Shown piece by piece: positions 1 to 7,255 of a DNA stretch of 64,000 nucleotides. Location of the stretch: assembly GCF_022835695.1 (NCBI RefSeq), contig NZ_BQUV01000002.1:924380-988379 (forward strand), given 5' to 3'. Both the position numbers and the translations under genes were made by a program. The notes below the pieces were generated by a model. That model saw only the letters and a list, made by a program, of their open reading frames with translations. It searched no databases and was not told where the DNA came from. Origin of the DNA: Bradyrhizobium sp. Ce-3 (GTDB lineage: Bacteria; Pseudomonadota; Alphaproteobacteria; Rhizobiales; Xanthobacteraceae). Position 1 is the first letter of the stretch; each line of letters opens with the position of its first letter.

Positions 1-1
1 G

Positions 2-607
2 AAGAAGGCAGCGGCCAAAACCGCAAAGACCAAGTCCGCAAAGCCCAAGTCCGCAGCGGCTGTTCAAGCCAAAGCCTCGCACAAGGCCGCATCGAAACCG
101 TTAAGGCCGAAGCCGGCCGCGACCGTGACCAAATCGTCCGCCGTCACACTTGCCGAAGGCGCCGCGGCACCGCGCTTCAACCTGCCGCGCGACGGCGGAA
201 GCAGCGTGTCCCTGGCCGATTTTGCCGGCAAGAAGCTGGTGCTGTTCTTCTATCCCCGCGCCGACACCCCTGGCTGCACGAGGGAGGCGATCGATTTCAC
301 CCGGCTAAAAGGCGAGTTCGCAGCCAGCGGGACCGACGTGGTCGGCATATCCGCCGATACGGTTAAGGCGCAGGAGTCATTTCGAAACAAACACCAGCTG
401 TCGGTGCCGCTGATCTCGGATCCGGCCCATGAGATGCTGGAAGCGTATGGCGTCTGGGGCGAAAAATCCTTGTATGGCAGGACCTTCATGGGAATTATTC
501 GCACCACGGTTCTGGTCGATTCCAGTGGAAAAGTCGCCCGGATCTGGCGCCATGTGAAGGTCGACGGCCATGCCGAAGCGGTATTGGAGGCCGCCCGCTC
601 GCTCTGA
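2..607 (+). CDS. Peroxiredoxin, Bcp/PrxQ type, with Lys/Ala-rich N-terminal tail (5' end outside window)
   Basis: Thiol peroxidase of the AhpC/TSA fold that reduces hydroperoxides, presumably with a thioredoxin-type donor. The frame is open from base 2, so the true start lies upstream. A GTG at 125 could start a 160-residue core, but the 41 codons before it form a continuous Lys/Ala/Ser tail (KKAAAKTAKTKSAK and so on) that resembles a histone H1-like tail and looks translated. In the core the peroxidatic Cys is in DTPGCT (Cys51 counted from the GTG). It is the only Cys: the resolving Cys that follows five residues later in E. coli Bcp is missing, so a 1-Cys mechanism is likely (inference). 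Family call is firm; the start is not visible. Confidence 0.9.
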   Translation, partial: KKAAAKTAKTKSAKPKSAAAVQAKASHKAASKPLRPKPAATVTKSSAVTLAEGAAAPRFNLPRDGGSSVSLADFAGKKLVLFFYPRADTPGCTREAIDFTRLKGEFAASGTDVVGISADTVKAQESFRNKHQLSVPLISDPAHEMLEAYGVWGEKSLYGRTFMGIIRTTVLVDSSGKVARIWRHVKVDGHAEAVLEAARSL

Positions 608-707
608 CCGGAGGGGTTCCGTTTCCTGAAAATTAACCATGGCGAGCTCAAATCGCCCCCGCAAATTAGCCGTACGGAGCTTGGTCCGACCGGCCGCGGG
701 AGTACCG

Positions 708-2060
708 ATGTCGAGCCGGTCCGGTCATCACCACCACAAGCACCACCATCAGCAGGACCATGGCCGGGCGCCGGCGCGCCGCCCGGCTCCCCATCCCGCC
801 GCCCCGGCAGCGGCGGCCTCCGGCGAAGGCTACACCATCGTCCATGCCGGCAAGCAGGTGCGGTTCGGGCCGGTGGTGTTCTGGATCGCGGTCGGCACCG
901 TGGTGCTGCTCGGTATGTGGTCGGCGGCGACCGCGACCTACTTCGCGTTCCGCGACGACGTGCTGACCCGGCTGATCGCGCGGCAGGCCGAGATGCAATA
1001 CGCCTATGAGGACCGCATCTCGGAGCTGCGCGCCAAGGTCGACCGCGCCACCAGCCGCCAGCTGCTCGATCAGGAACAGTTCGACCAGAAGCTCGACCAG
1101 ATCACGAAGCGGCAGTCGACGCTGGAATCGCGCGCCACCGCGCTCGGCGCCATGCCTGATGTTACGACCACCGGATCGATCAAGCCGCAGGGCCGCGCCG
1201 AGGCCGCGCCCGCCTCCGGCCCGCTGAAGCCCTCGCCGATCAGCGACACCGTGATCTTCGTGGCGCCGCCGGATCGCGAGGCACGGCTGGAATCGCGCGC
1301 ACCGCTGATTGCCAAGGCGCAGCCGAACCAGTTCGCCAAGGCCCAGGGCGTCGACAACGTGCTGGTGCGCCTGCAGACCTCGCTTGACCAGGTCGAGCGG
1401 CGCCAGATCGCTGCGCTCTCCTCGGTCGAGGACAGCATCGATTCCAAGGTGCGCCGGATGCGCGGCGTGATCTCCGATCTCGGCCTCAACATGGCGCAGC
1501 TCGAAGCCGCGGTGCCGCGCTCCGGCATGGGCGGACCGTTCGTTCCCGTGAAGCTCTCTGCCGATGCCGGCGCATTCGAGCGCCAGCTCTACCGCATCAA
1601 CATCAACCGCGCGCAGATGCAGCGGCTGAACCAGACGCTGGCGCTGGTGCCCTATCGCAAGCCCGTGGTCGGCGAGGTCGAGTTCACCAGCGGCTTCGGC
1701 GTGCGCTCTGATCCGTTCCTCGGCCGACCGGCGATGCATACCGGCCTCGACTTCCGCGCCGCGCAGGGCGATCCGGTGCGCGTCACCGCCAACGGCAAGG
1801 TGGTTTCGGCGGGCTGGGCCGGCGGCTACGGCCGCATGGTCGAAGTCGATCACGGCAATGGCCTCTCCACCCGCTACGGCCATCTCTCCGAGATCGGCGT
1901 CAAGGTCGGCGAATACGTCAAGATCGGCCAGGTGATCGGCGCCGTCGGTTCGACCGGCCGTTCCACCGGTCCGCATCTGCACTATGAGACCCGCATCGAC
2001 GGCGAAGCGGTCGATCCGCAGAAATTCCTCCGCGCCGGTGTCCGGCTCAGCGCGGGCTAA
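708..2060 (+). CDS. M23 family metallopeptidase, membrane-anchored
   Basis: Peptidoglycan endopeptidase of the LytM/M23 family, anchored in the inner membrane. I chose the ATG at 708 because GGAG lies 5 nt upstream; an ATG at 639 would add 23 residues but has no Shine-Dalgarno. Product 450 aa: a His-rich cytoplasmic tail (GHHHHKHHH near residues 6-14), one membrane segment at about 55-81, a coiled-coil region to about 310, then the M23 domain. Zinc ligands are visible as HTGLD (His about 344) and GPHLHYE (HxH about 422-424), so the active site looks intact rather than EnvC-like degenerate. The layout matches coiled-coil M23 hydrolases of cell division or elongation. Convergent with the DUF5666 gene downstream. 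Confidence 0.9.
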   Translation: MSSRSGHHHHKHHHQQDHGRAPARRPAPHPAAPAAAASGEGYTIVHAGKQVRFGPVVFWIAVGTVVLLGMWSAATATYFAFRDDVLTRLIARQAEMQYAYEDRISELRAKVDRATSRQLLDQEQFDQKLDQITKRQSTLESRATALGAMPDVTTTGSIKPQGRAEAAPASGPLKPSPISDTVIFVAPPDREARLESRAPLIAKAQPNQFAKAQGVDNVLVRLQTSLDQVERRQIAALSSVEDSIDSKVRRMRGVISDLGLNMAQLEAAVPRSGMGGPFVPVKLSADAGAFERQLYRININRAQMQRLNQTLALVPYRKPVVGEVEFTSGFGVRSDPFLGRPAMHTGLDFRAAQGDPVRVTANGKVVSAGWAGGYGRMVEVDHGNGLSTRYGHLSEIGVKVGEYVKIGQVIGAVGSTGRSTGPHLHYETRIDGEAVDPQKFLRAGVRLSAG

Positions 2061-2128
2061 TCCCAAAATCGCTCCGCGTGTTTGAAACCGGCGCTGGCCC
2101 AGGCCCACGCCGGTTTTGTTGTGCCGGA

Positions 2129-3385
2129 TCAGCGGCGGCCACCACCGCCCATGCCGCCGGGCGGCCCGCCACCACCGAATCCGCCGCCGGGCCCGAATGG
2201 GCCACCGCCGCCACCAGGGCCGAATGGTCCGCCGGGCGAGCCGAAGCCGCCCGGACCTGGGCCGGTCGTTCCACCACTCAGGGGATCGGGCGCAGGACCG
2301 CCACCACCTGACGGCCCGCCGCCGGGCGCACCAGACGGCCCGCCAGGGCTGCCACTTGGGCCGCTACCACCGGGACCGCCGCCACCGGGCGCGCCGCGCC
2401 CGCCCGGTCCACCGGGTCCGTGTCCCGGTCCGGAACCGCCGGAGCCGCGGCCCGGCGTGCCGGGGTTGCGAACCGACGAACCCGGGAAATGGCCGACCGA
2501 CTGCACCGATTCGACGCGCAGCTCGCGCGCGCCCGACAGCTGCGCATTGACGACCACGCGCGTATCGGCCGCCGGCGAGAACCGTGAATGGTCGCGCGCG
2601 ACGAAGCCGGAGCCGAGCTGCAGATCATTGCCGACCCGCCGCACATAGGCCTCGATCAACAGCCGCTTGGCGCCGGCAAGATCGGAGAAATCGTCGGCGC
2701 GGCTGCGCGACACCTGCATCACGTCCTGCGCGACATGGCCCTCGGCCAGCACCCGTTGACCGACCAGCGCGGTGTCGACGCCGGCGAGCTTGAGCTCGCC
2801 AATCCGCAAGCTACCTGCGCGGTCGCGCTCGAGCGGACCTGCGACGCGCGACGCGCTGTCATGGCGCTCCTGCACCAAGCTCGCGACCACGACACCATCG
2901 GTGCGGCGCAGCCCGAACACGGCGACCTGCGCGCCGACCTTCAACCAGCTCTCGCGGCCGCTCCAGGCGACTTTCTGACCGAGCACCATCAGCTCGCCCG
3001 CTTTGATCTGCTCGACCGGCCCGGTCACTTCGCTCGCCACGTCGATCCGCTTGGTCGACAGCGTGCCGCCGGCATCGCGCTCTGCCACCACGCGCGCGAG
3101 CTGGCCGATCCGCAACGCCTTGGCGCTCGCCGCCTCGCCGTCGATCCGCACCGGCACGTCGGCCGCATAGGCGACGCGCTCGCCGTTGACATAGATCGAG
3201 CCGAACCGCTGGATCACGCCGACGATGCCGGTGCCGCCGATGCCTTGGTCGGAGCCGGTGATCCCGGTGCCGCCGATGCCCTGATCGTTGCCGCGCTTTT
3301 TGACCTGTGCGCCCGCAAGCGAGGTTCCGGCGAGCCAGAAGCCGATCAGCAGCGCGCGCCGGGAAATGACAGGCGAGCGTTTCAT
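2129..3385 (-). CDS. DUF5666 domain protein with long Gly/Pro-rich tail
   Basis: Exported protein of unknown function, 418 aa. The N-terminus (SRRALLIG then a hydrophobic stretch ending SLAGA) looks like a signal peptide with a possible twin-arginine motif. Two copies of DQGIGGTGI follow at about residues 34-55, then repeated small beta domains of the DUF5666 type to about residue 300. The last 110-120 residues are almost only Gly, Pro and Ser with stretches close to collagen-type GXY, ending GGGGRR. The start codon overlaps the stop of the DUF6502 gene (ATGA, 3382-3385), so the two are translationally coupled. No enzymatic motif is visible. Confidence 0.85.
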   Translation of the reverse strand: MKRSPVISRRALLIGFWLAGTSLAGAQVKKRGNDQGIGGTGITGSDQGIGGTGIVGVIQRFGSIYVNGERVAYAADVPVRIDGEAASAKALRIGQLARVVAERDAGGTLSTKRIDVASEVTGPVEQIKAGELMVLGQKVAWSGRESWLKVGAQVAVFGLRRTDGVVVASLVQERHDSASRVAGPLERDRAGSLRIGELKLAGVDTALVGQRVLAEGHVAQDVMQVSRSRADDFSDLAGAKRLLIEAYVRRVGNDLQLGSGFVARDHSRFSPAADTRVVVNAQLSGARELRVESVQSVGHFPGSSVRNPGTPGRGSGGSGPGHGPGGPGGRGAPGGGGPGGSGPSGSPGGPSGAPGGGPSGGGGPAPDPLSGGTTGPGPGGFGSPGGPFGPGGGGGPFGPGGGFGGGGPPGGMGGGGRR

Positions 3386-4257
3386 GCCGCACCGCCTTCG
3401 TCCGCATCGTCATCAACCGGGCCGTCGGGGCCCTCGCGATAGATGTAGATGCCGAAATTCCAGCGGTAGTCGCCGCCCTTGTCCTTGGCCAGCGCGCGGT
3501 TGGCCTCGCGATTGGCGACCTTCAGCGCTTCCATCGCGAGCTCACGCGAGCGGCCTTCGAGCCGCTTGGCGAGCTTCGCCGACAGCCCGTCATAGTGCAC
3601 CGCGCGTTCGAGGAAGCGCGGCGTCGCCGACGACACGTTCATCTCGGCAGCCGCGACATGGTCATGCAGATTGCGGCCGAGATAGTGCCATTTGCGATCG
3701 TCGTCGCCATGCGGGACGAAGGCCTCCTCGACCAGCATGATCTCGTCGCGATCGTTGATGGTGACGAGCTTGCGGTCGAGCCATTCGTCGAGCACCGCGC
3801 GCGGCCGCACGTCCTTGGTGATCGATTCGACCAGCGTCTCGAACGACGGCGCGCCGCCATCGGCGGTGCGCGGCAGCGGCAGCGGATCGCCCTTGGCGTC
3901 GGTGAACTCAGGCGCGGCGAGCCAGCGCGCGATGATCGCGCTGGTGCGCGACAGCGTCGCCGGCACCGCGTTGACCGGCGCGCCCGCGCCGCGCAGCCGC
4001 GCCACCTCCTTGCGGTGGATGCCGGTCAACAGGCTGACGCGGCTGTCGGTCTGCTCCTTGCCCTCGAGCGCGAAGTCGTGCTCGGCCACGTTGACGTAAA
4101 GCTCGCGCAGCAGCTGGGTCAGCGCCGGAAACGTCATGCCGCCGCGGATGCAAAGCCGCACCAGCGGACGCAGCATGCGCGCCAGCGGCGAATGCAGCTT
4201 CGCTGCGGCGATCGGCGCGGACGATCCCGGCTTCGACTTCGGGGCCTTGGCATTCAT
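3382..4257 (-). CDS. DUF6502 family protein, possible winged-helix DNA binder
   Basis: 291-aa cytoplasmic protein recognised as DUF6502. Residues about 25-85 include a helix-turn-helix-like stretch (SRVSLLTGIHRKEVARLRG), which suggests DNA binding; that is inference from sequence appearance, not a proven function. The rest is predicted helical with no catalytic motif. It is the first gene of a two-gene unit with the DUF5666 protein (4-nt overlap). It is transcribed away from the palindromes at 4282-4325, so it sits divergent to the HTH-like gene at 4416 and could be controlled by, or be the ligand of, those palindromes. Confidence 0.8.
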   Translation of the reverse strand: MNAKAPKSKPGSSAPIAAAKLHSPLARMLRPLVRLCIRGGMTFPALTQLLRELYVNVAEHDFALEGKEQTDSRVSLLTGIHRKEVARLRGAGAPVNAVPATLSRTSAIIARWLAAPEFTDAKGDPLPLPRTADGGAPSFETLVESITKDVRPRAVLDEWLDRKLVTINDRDEIMLVEEAFVPHGDDDRKWHYLGRNLHDHVAAAEMNVSSATPRFLERAVHYDGLSAKLAKRLEGRSRELAMEALKVANREANRALAKDKGGDYRWNFGIYIYREGPDGPVDDDADEGGAA

Positions 4258-4281
4258 GCCTAACTTTTAGCCGTCTGCTGC

Positions 4282-4298
4282 GTGGGACACAATCCCAC
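4282..4298. promoter_or_regulatory. Palindromic operator, copy A1
   Basis: GTGGGACACAATCCCAC: perfect 6-bp arms GTGGGA/TCCCAC around a 5-nt spacer. It lies between the divergent DUF6502 gene (start 4257) and the promoter at 4304-4332, and its centre is 27 bp from copy A2. The same palindrome recurs at 4955-4971 with one base of the spacer changed. Confidence 0.75.
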
Positions 4299-4303
4299 CC
4301 CGC

Positions 4304-4332
4304 TTGACGTGTGACATTTTCCCACTTATGGG
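4304..4332 (+). promoter_or_regulatory. Promoter with operator copy A2 between -35 and -10
   Basis: TTGACG (4304-4309), 17-bp spacer, then TATGGG (4327-4332). The spacer contains GTGTGACATTTTCCCAC (4309-4325), the same palindrome family with one arm mismatch. A protein bound there would block RNA polymerase, so repression is the simplest reading. Expected transcription start is near 4339, downstream of the GTG at 4311, which argues for the ATG at 4416 as the start of the next gene. Confidence 0.65.
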
Positions 4333-4415
4333 AAACAAAGTCACCTCCGGACACAGTCCGCGCTTGCGGCGGTCTCGCGGTGCCTGGCACTGCCGCCATC
4401 GACACGGACCGCTCC

Positions 4416-4850
4416 ATGACGTCTGCCCGATTCGACCTTGCAATTGCGGAAGCCTGCCGGATCGCCCAGGTTCCCTACGAGGAGTTCGTCGCGACGGTGA
4501 TGGCGGGCGGCTATTCCTGCCTGCCCGGCGTAGTGCCCGGCTCGCCGCGCCGCTTCGACGAAACCGACATGCTGGCGCTGTACATCTATGGCCGCCTGCT
4601 CGCCTTCGGCTTCGGCGGCCTGCGCGCCGGCGAATATGCCAGCCGCGCGCATGCCGGTCTCGCCGCCGAGCCGCGCGCGCAATCGATCTCGATCGCGCTG
4701 ACCTCCGACGGCGGCAAGCGCGTCGTGATCGAGCAGGATCTGCAACGGCCCACAGCCGCGATGCTGCCCGAGCGCATTCATTTCGACATCGCCGCCATCC
4801 GCCGCCAGTTGCAGCAGCCGACCGAACGCAGCACCGCCGAGCCGGCCTGA
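4416..4850 (+). CDS. Small HTH-like (MerR-like) putative regulator
   Basis: 144-aa protein from the ATG at 4416. The frame stays open upstream to a GTG at 4311, but that lies inside the promoter and the extra residues look non-coding. Residues about 12-65 (AQVPYEEFVATVMAGG, then RRFDETDMLALYIYGRLL and a Gly-rich turn) resemble the MerR-type HTH pattern of helix-turn-helix, basic RRF and a Leu/Ile-rich helix; this is a weak match by eye. The C-terminal half ends in a short helical Gln/Arg segment. Two 17-bp palindromes precede it and two follow it, so autoregulation plus control of the polysaccharide operon is a reasonable hypothesis. Function otherwise unknown. Confidence 0.7.
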   Translation: MTSARFDLAIAEACRIAQVPYEEFVATVMAGGYSCLPGVVPGSPRRFDETDMLALYIYGRLLAFGFGGLRAGEYASRAHAGLAAEPRAQSISIALTSDGGKRVVIEQDLQRPTAAMLPERIHFDIAAIRRQLQQPTERSTAEPA

Positions 4851-4954
4851 CGCACCGTTACCCCTGAATCTGCTGGCCAACACGCGCAGTCGCGGCGCGA
4901 TCGCGGCGTCATGCGTTCCGATGCTTCCCGCAAAAAAGTTATCCACCGCCATAC

Positions 4955-4971
4955 GTGGGACATAATCCCAC
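4955..4971. promoter_or_regulatory. Palindromic operator, copy B1
   Basis: GTGGGACATAATCCCAC, identical to copy A1 except for one spacer base. It lies 18 bp upstream of the -35 of the polysaccharide-operon promoter; the centre is 39 bp from copy B2. Confidence 0.75.
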
Positions 4972-4988
4972 ATTCTAGTCCGGCGTCA

Positions 4989-5017
4989 TTGACGTGTGAA
5001 ATTTTCCCACGTATCCA
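4989..5017 (+). promoter_or_regulatory. Polysaccharide-operon promoter with operator copy B2
   Basis: TTGACG (4989-4994), 17-bp spacer, TATCCA (5012-5017). As at 4304, the spacer holds the palindrome GTGTGAAATTTTCCCAC (4994-5010). The 22-bp stretch from TTGACG to the end of the palindrome differs from the first promoter at a single base. Expected transcription start is near 5024, about 22 nt before the ATG at 5046. Confidence 0.65.
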
Positions 5018-5045
5018 GAATTCATCCAGCAGGGAATCCGACGCA

Positions 5046-5294
5046 ATGTCTCCTCGTTCGGCCCGTCACCCCCATTCGCCACGCCAATCCGGTTCGTCTT
5101 GCGAACCCGGTTCGTCTCGCGAACCCGGTCGGTTCGCCGCCACCGCACTCCGTTTCACGCCGCAGGCGCCGTTCTGCTTTACGCCGCAGGCGCCCTGCGG
5201 CCCGATCGAGCCGGTGTTTCCGGCGCTGCTGCGCTCGCTGGTGTTCGCCACCGCGCTGGCGCTGCCGTTCATCGTCGCCCTGTTCGTTGCATGA
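5046..5294 (+). CDS. Small protein with C-terminal membrane segment, first gene of polysaccharide operon
   Basis: 82 codons from the ATG at 5046. An AGGGA sits about 10 nt upstream and the predicted transcription start is about 22 nt upstream. The N-terminal 55 residues are Ser/Pro/Arg-rich and repetitive (CEPGSS/REPG, FTPQAP twice), and the last 20 or so form one hydrophobic segment (LLRSLVFATALALPFIVALF). The stop overlaps the ATG of the glycosyltransferase fusion (ATGA at 5291-5294), which favours real translation and coupling. Against it, the repeats in the DNA could themselves be structural. I do not recognise a family; a leader ORF whose translation controls the next gene is an alternative. 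Confidence 0.5.
   Translation: MSPRSARHPHSPRQSGSSCEPGSSREPGRFAATALRFTPQAPFCFTPQAPCGPIEPVFPALLRSLVFATALALPFIVALFVA
5091..5126. repeat. Two tandem 18-bp palindromic units
   Basis: Two head-to-tail copies of GGTTCGTCTYGCGAACCC, each itself an inverted repeat (GGTTCG/CGAACC), followed by a partial third GGTCGGTTCGCC. A second short direct repeat (ACGCCGCAGGCGCC at 5157 and 5181) lies 3' of it. The units fall inside the small ORF and could form RNA hairpins in the operon leader. Confidence 0.7.
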
Positions 5295-7252
5295 TCCGGA
5301 TCGAACCGCCCATGATCGTCGCTAACGAGCCGGCCCGGCGTCCGTCGGTGCTGCACATCTTCAAGGTCTACTACCCCGATCTGTTCGGCGGCACGCTGAC
5401 GGTCATCCGCGACATCTGCGCTTCCCTGAAGGACACCTTCAACGCCGCCGTGCTGGTCTGCTCGCGCTCCGGCGGCGAACGGCAGATCGTGGTCAATGAC
5501 GTCGCCGTCGAGCGCGTGCATTCGTTCGGCGACGTGCTGTCGCTGCCGGCGGCGCCGACCTATCCGTGGCGGCTGTGGCGCCGCATCGCCGAGCACGATC
5601 TGCTGGCGCTGCACGCCCCCTTCCCGCTCGCCGACCTGGTGTTCGCCTTCGGGCTCGGCCGCAGCCGTCCGCTGGTCGTGCACTGGCACGCCGACATCGT
5701 CTCGCACGCCGCGCTGCGCTTCCTGGTCGAGCCGATGATGCGGCGAACGCTGCGCCGGGCCGCGGCGATCATCGTCTCCGATCCGGTGCTGATCGAAACC
5801 ACGCCGCTGCTGCAGGAATTCTCCGACAAGTGCCACGCCGTTCCATTTGGTGTGGATGTCGCGAAATATGACCGGCCCGCCGCCCAGGCCGACGACGTCA
5901 ACGCACGCGGCCGCCTGGTGCTCGCCTGCGGACGCCTCGTTCCGTACAAGGGCTTCGACGTGCTGGTGCGTGCCGCGCACGCCCGCAATTTCGAGGTCTG
6001 GATCGTCGGCGAGGGCCGCGAGCGCGACAATCTCGAGCAGCTGATCCGCGACTACGGCCTGCAGGACCGCGTCCGGCTGCTCGGCTCGGTGTCGGAAAGC
6101 GAACGCGTCAAGCTGATGCGCATCGCCGACGTCTTCGTGATGCCGTCGGTGACCAATGCGGAGACCTTCGGGCTGGTGCAGCTCGAGGCGATGGCGGCGA
6201 GCCGTCCGATCGTCAACACCGCGCTCGACACCGGCGTTCCCCATGTCGCCCGCGACGGCCTCGAAGCCATCACGGTGCCGCCCGGCGACGCAGCCGCGCT
6301 CGCCGACGCCATCGAAACCCTGATCAACGATCCGGAGCGGCGGCGCCGCATGGGTCAGGCCGCGCGCCATCGCGCGACGGCGAAATACTCGACAACAGCC
6401 TTCAAGGAGGGAGTGGAGACGGTGTACCGCAAGGTCGTCGCCGAACAGGCCGCCACAAAGGATGCAAGCTCGTCAGCCCCAGGCTTGCATCCCCAAATGG
6501 CCGGTCCCGTCGGTGCGATCAGGATCGCCGCCGCGCTGGCATGGTCCGACATGCGGCATCGTTATGTCCGCTCCCTCCTTGGACCCTTCTGGATGTCGAT
6601 CCAGATGGCGATCATGGTGGCCGTGCTCGGCTCCGTCATCGGCCATCTCTCCAACTCCGGTGCAATGGCGCGGTTGCCGATGCTGGCGGCGAGCCTCACC
6701 GCCTGGACCTTCCTCAACAGCGTCGTGCTCGACGCCACCACCGCGCTGCAGGGCTCGGCCAGCCTGATCAAGGATCGGGCGCTGCCGCCGGTGATCTTCC
6801 TGCTGCAATGTACCTTCCGGCAGGCGCTGTTCGCGGCCCACAATGCGGTCGTGCCGCTGCTGCTCTGGCTCGCGCTGACGCCGCGGGATTTCGCCGGCGC
6901 CATGGTCGCGCTGCCCGGCCTCGTGCTGTTCGTCGCCTGCACGATGGCGCTGAGCCTCGTGCTCGGTGCGCTGGCGACCCGCTACCGCGACATCAAGCCG
7001 GTCATCGAATCCTCGCTGACGCTGGCCTTCCTGGCTTCGCCGATCATCTGGACATCAGAGATGGTCGACCGCGGCTCGACCGTGATGCGGCTCAATCCGC
7101 TGACGCATCTGTTCGCGATCTGGCGCGACCCGCTGGCGACCGGTCACGTCGCGATGGGCAGCCTGGTCTATGTGCTGGCTTGCCTCGCCGCGCTCGCCGT
7201 CGCTGCGACCATCACCATCGCCCATCTGCGCAAAGCGGCATTCTGGATCTAG
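5291..7252 (+). CDS. Fused GT4 glycosyltransferase - ABC-2 polysaccharide export permease
   Basis: One uninterrupted 653-codon frame carrying two normally separate proteins. Residues about 15-385 are a GT-B, family 4 glycosyltransferase: Gly-rich N-terminal start FGGTLTVIRD, and the EX7E motif in NAETFGLVQLEAMA. Residues about 403-653 are a complete ABC-2 (Wzm/KpsM-like) permease with about six membrane segments. The linker (385-402) holds an in-frame ATG at 6497 and a strong hairpin at 6460-6492, so internal re-initiation giving a free permease cannot be excluded. The start at 5291 is set by ATGA coupling to the upstream small ORF; no Shine-Dalgarno is visible, and an ATG at 5312 is the alternative. 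The ATPase gene follows after 3 nt. Inferred role: adds a sugar and exports the lipid-linked polysaccharide across the inner membrane. Confidence 0.85.
   Translation: MIRIEPPMIVANEPARRPSVLHIFKVYYPDLFGGTLTVIRDICASLKDTFNAAVLVCSRSGGERQIVVNDVAVERVHSFGDVLSLPAAPTYPWRLWRRIAEHDLLALHAPFPLADLVFAFGLGRSRPLVVHWHADIVSHAALRFLVEPMMRRTLRRAAAIIVSDPVLIETTPLLQEFSDKCHAVPFGVDVAKYDRPAAQADDVNARGRLVLACGRLVPYKGFDVLVRAAHARNFEVWIVGEGRERDNLEQLIRDYGLQDRVRLLGSVSESERVKLMRIADVFVMPSVTNAETFGLVQLEAMAASRPIVNTALDTGVPHVARDGLEAITVPPGDAAALADAIETLINDPERRRRMGQAARHRATAKYSTTAFKEGVETVYRKVVAEQAATKDASSSAPGLHPQMAGPVGAIRIAAALAWSDMRHRYVRSLLGPFWMSIQMAIMVAVLGSVIGHLSNSGAMARLPMLAASLTAWTFLNSVVLDATTALQGSASLIKDRALPPVIFLLQCTFRQALFAAHNAVVPLLLWLALTPRDFAGAMVALPGLVLFVACTMALSLVLGALATRYRDIKPVIESSLTLAFLASPIIWTSEMVDRGSTVMRLNPLTHLFAIWRDPLATGHVAMGSLVYVLACLAALAVAATITIAHLRKAAFWI
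6460..6492 (+). repeat. Hairpin at the glycosyltransferase/permease junction
   Basis: Perfect 10-bp inverted repeat GGATGCAAGC (6460-6469) / GCTTGCATCC (6483-6492) with a 13-nt loop, inside the linker coding region and 4 nt before the in-frame ATG at 6497. There is no T-run, so it is not a terminator. Confidence 0.75.
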
Positions 7253-7255
7253 GGC

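Noticed and set aside
666-2108. 480-codon open frame antisense to the M23 peptidase
   Set aside because: Composition is that of a GC-rich shadow frame (Arg/Gly/His/Asp), with no domain; the plus-strand gene has clear M23 motifs.
4304-4867. Alternative 187-codon frame across the small HTH-like gene
   Set aside because: Its start is the -35 box and the product is Arg-rich shadow sequence; the other frame has protein-like composition.
5091-5126. Tandem palindromic units considered as a CRISPR or integron-like array
   Set aside because: Only two 18-bp units directly abutting, no spacers, no cas genes.
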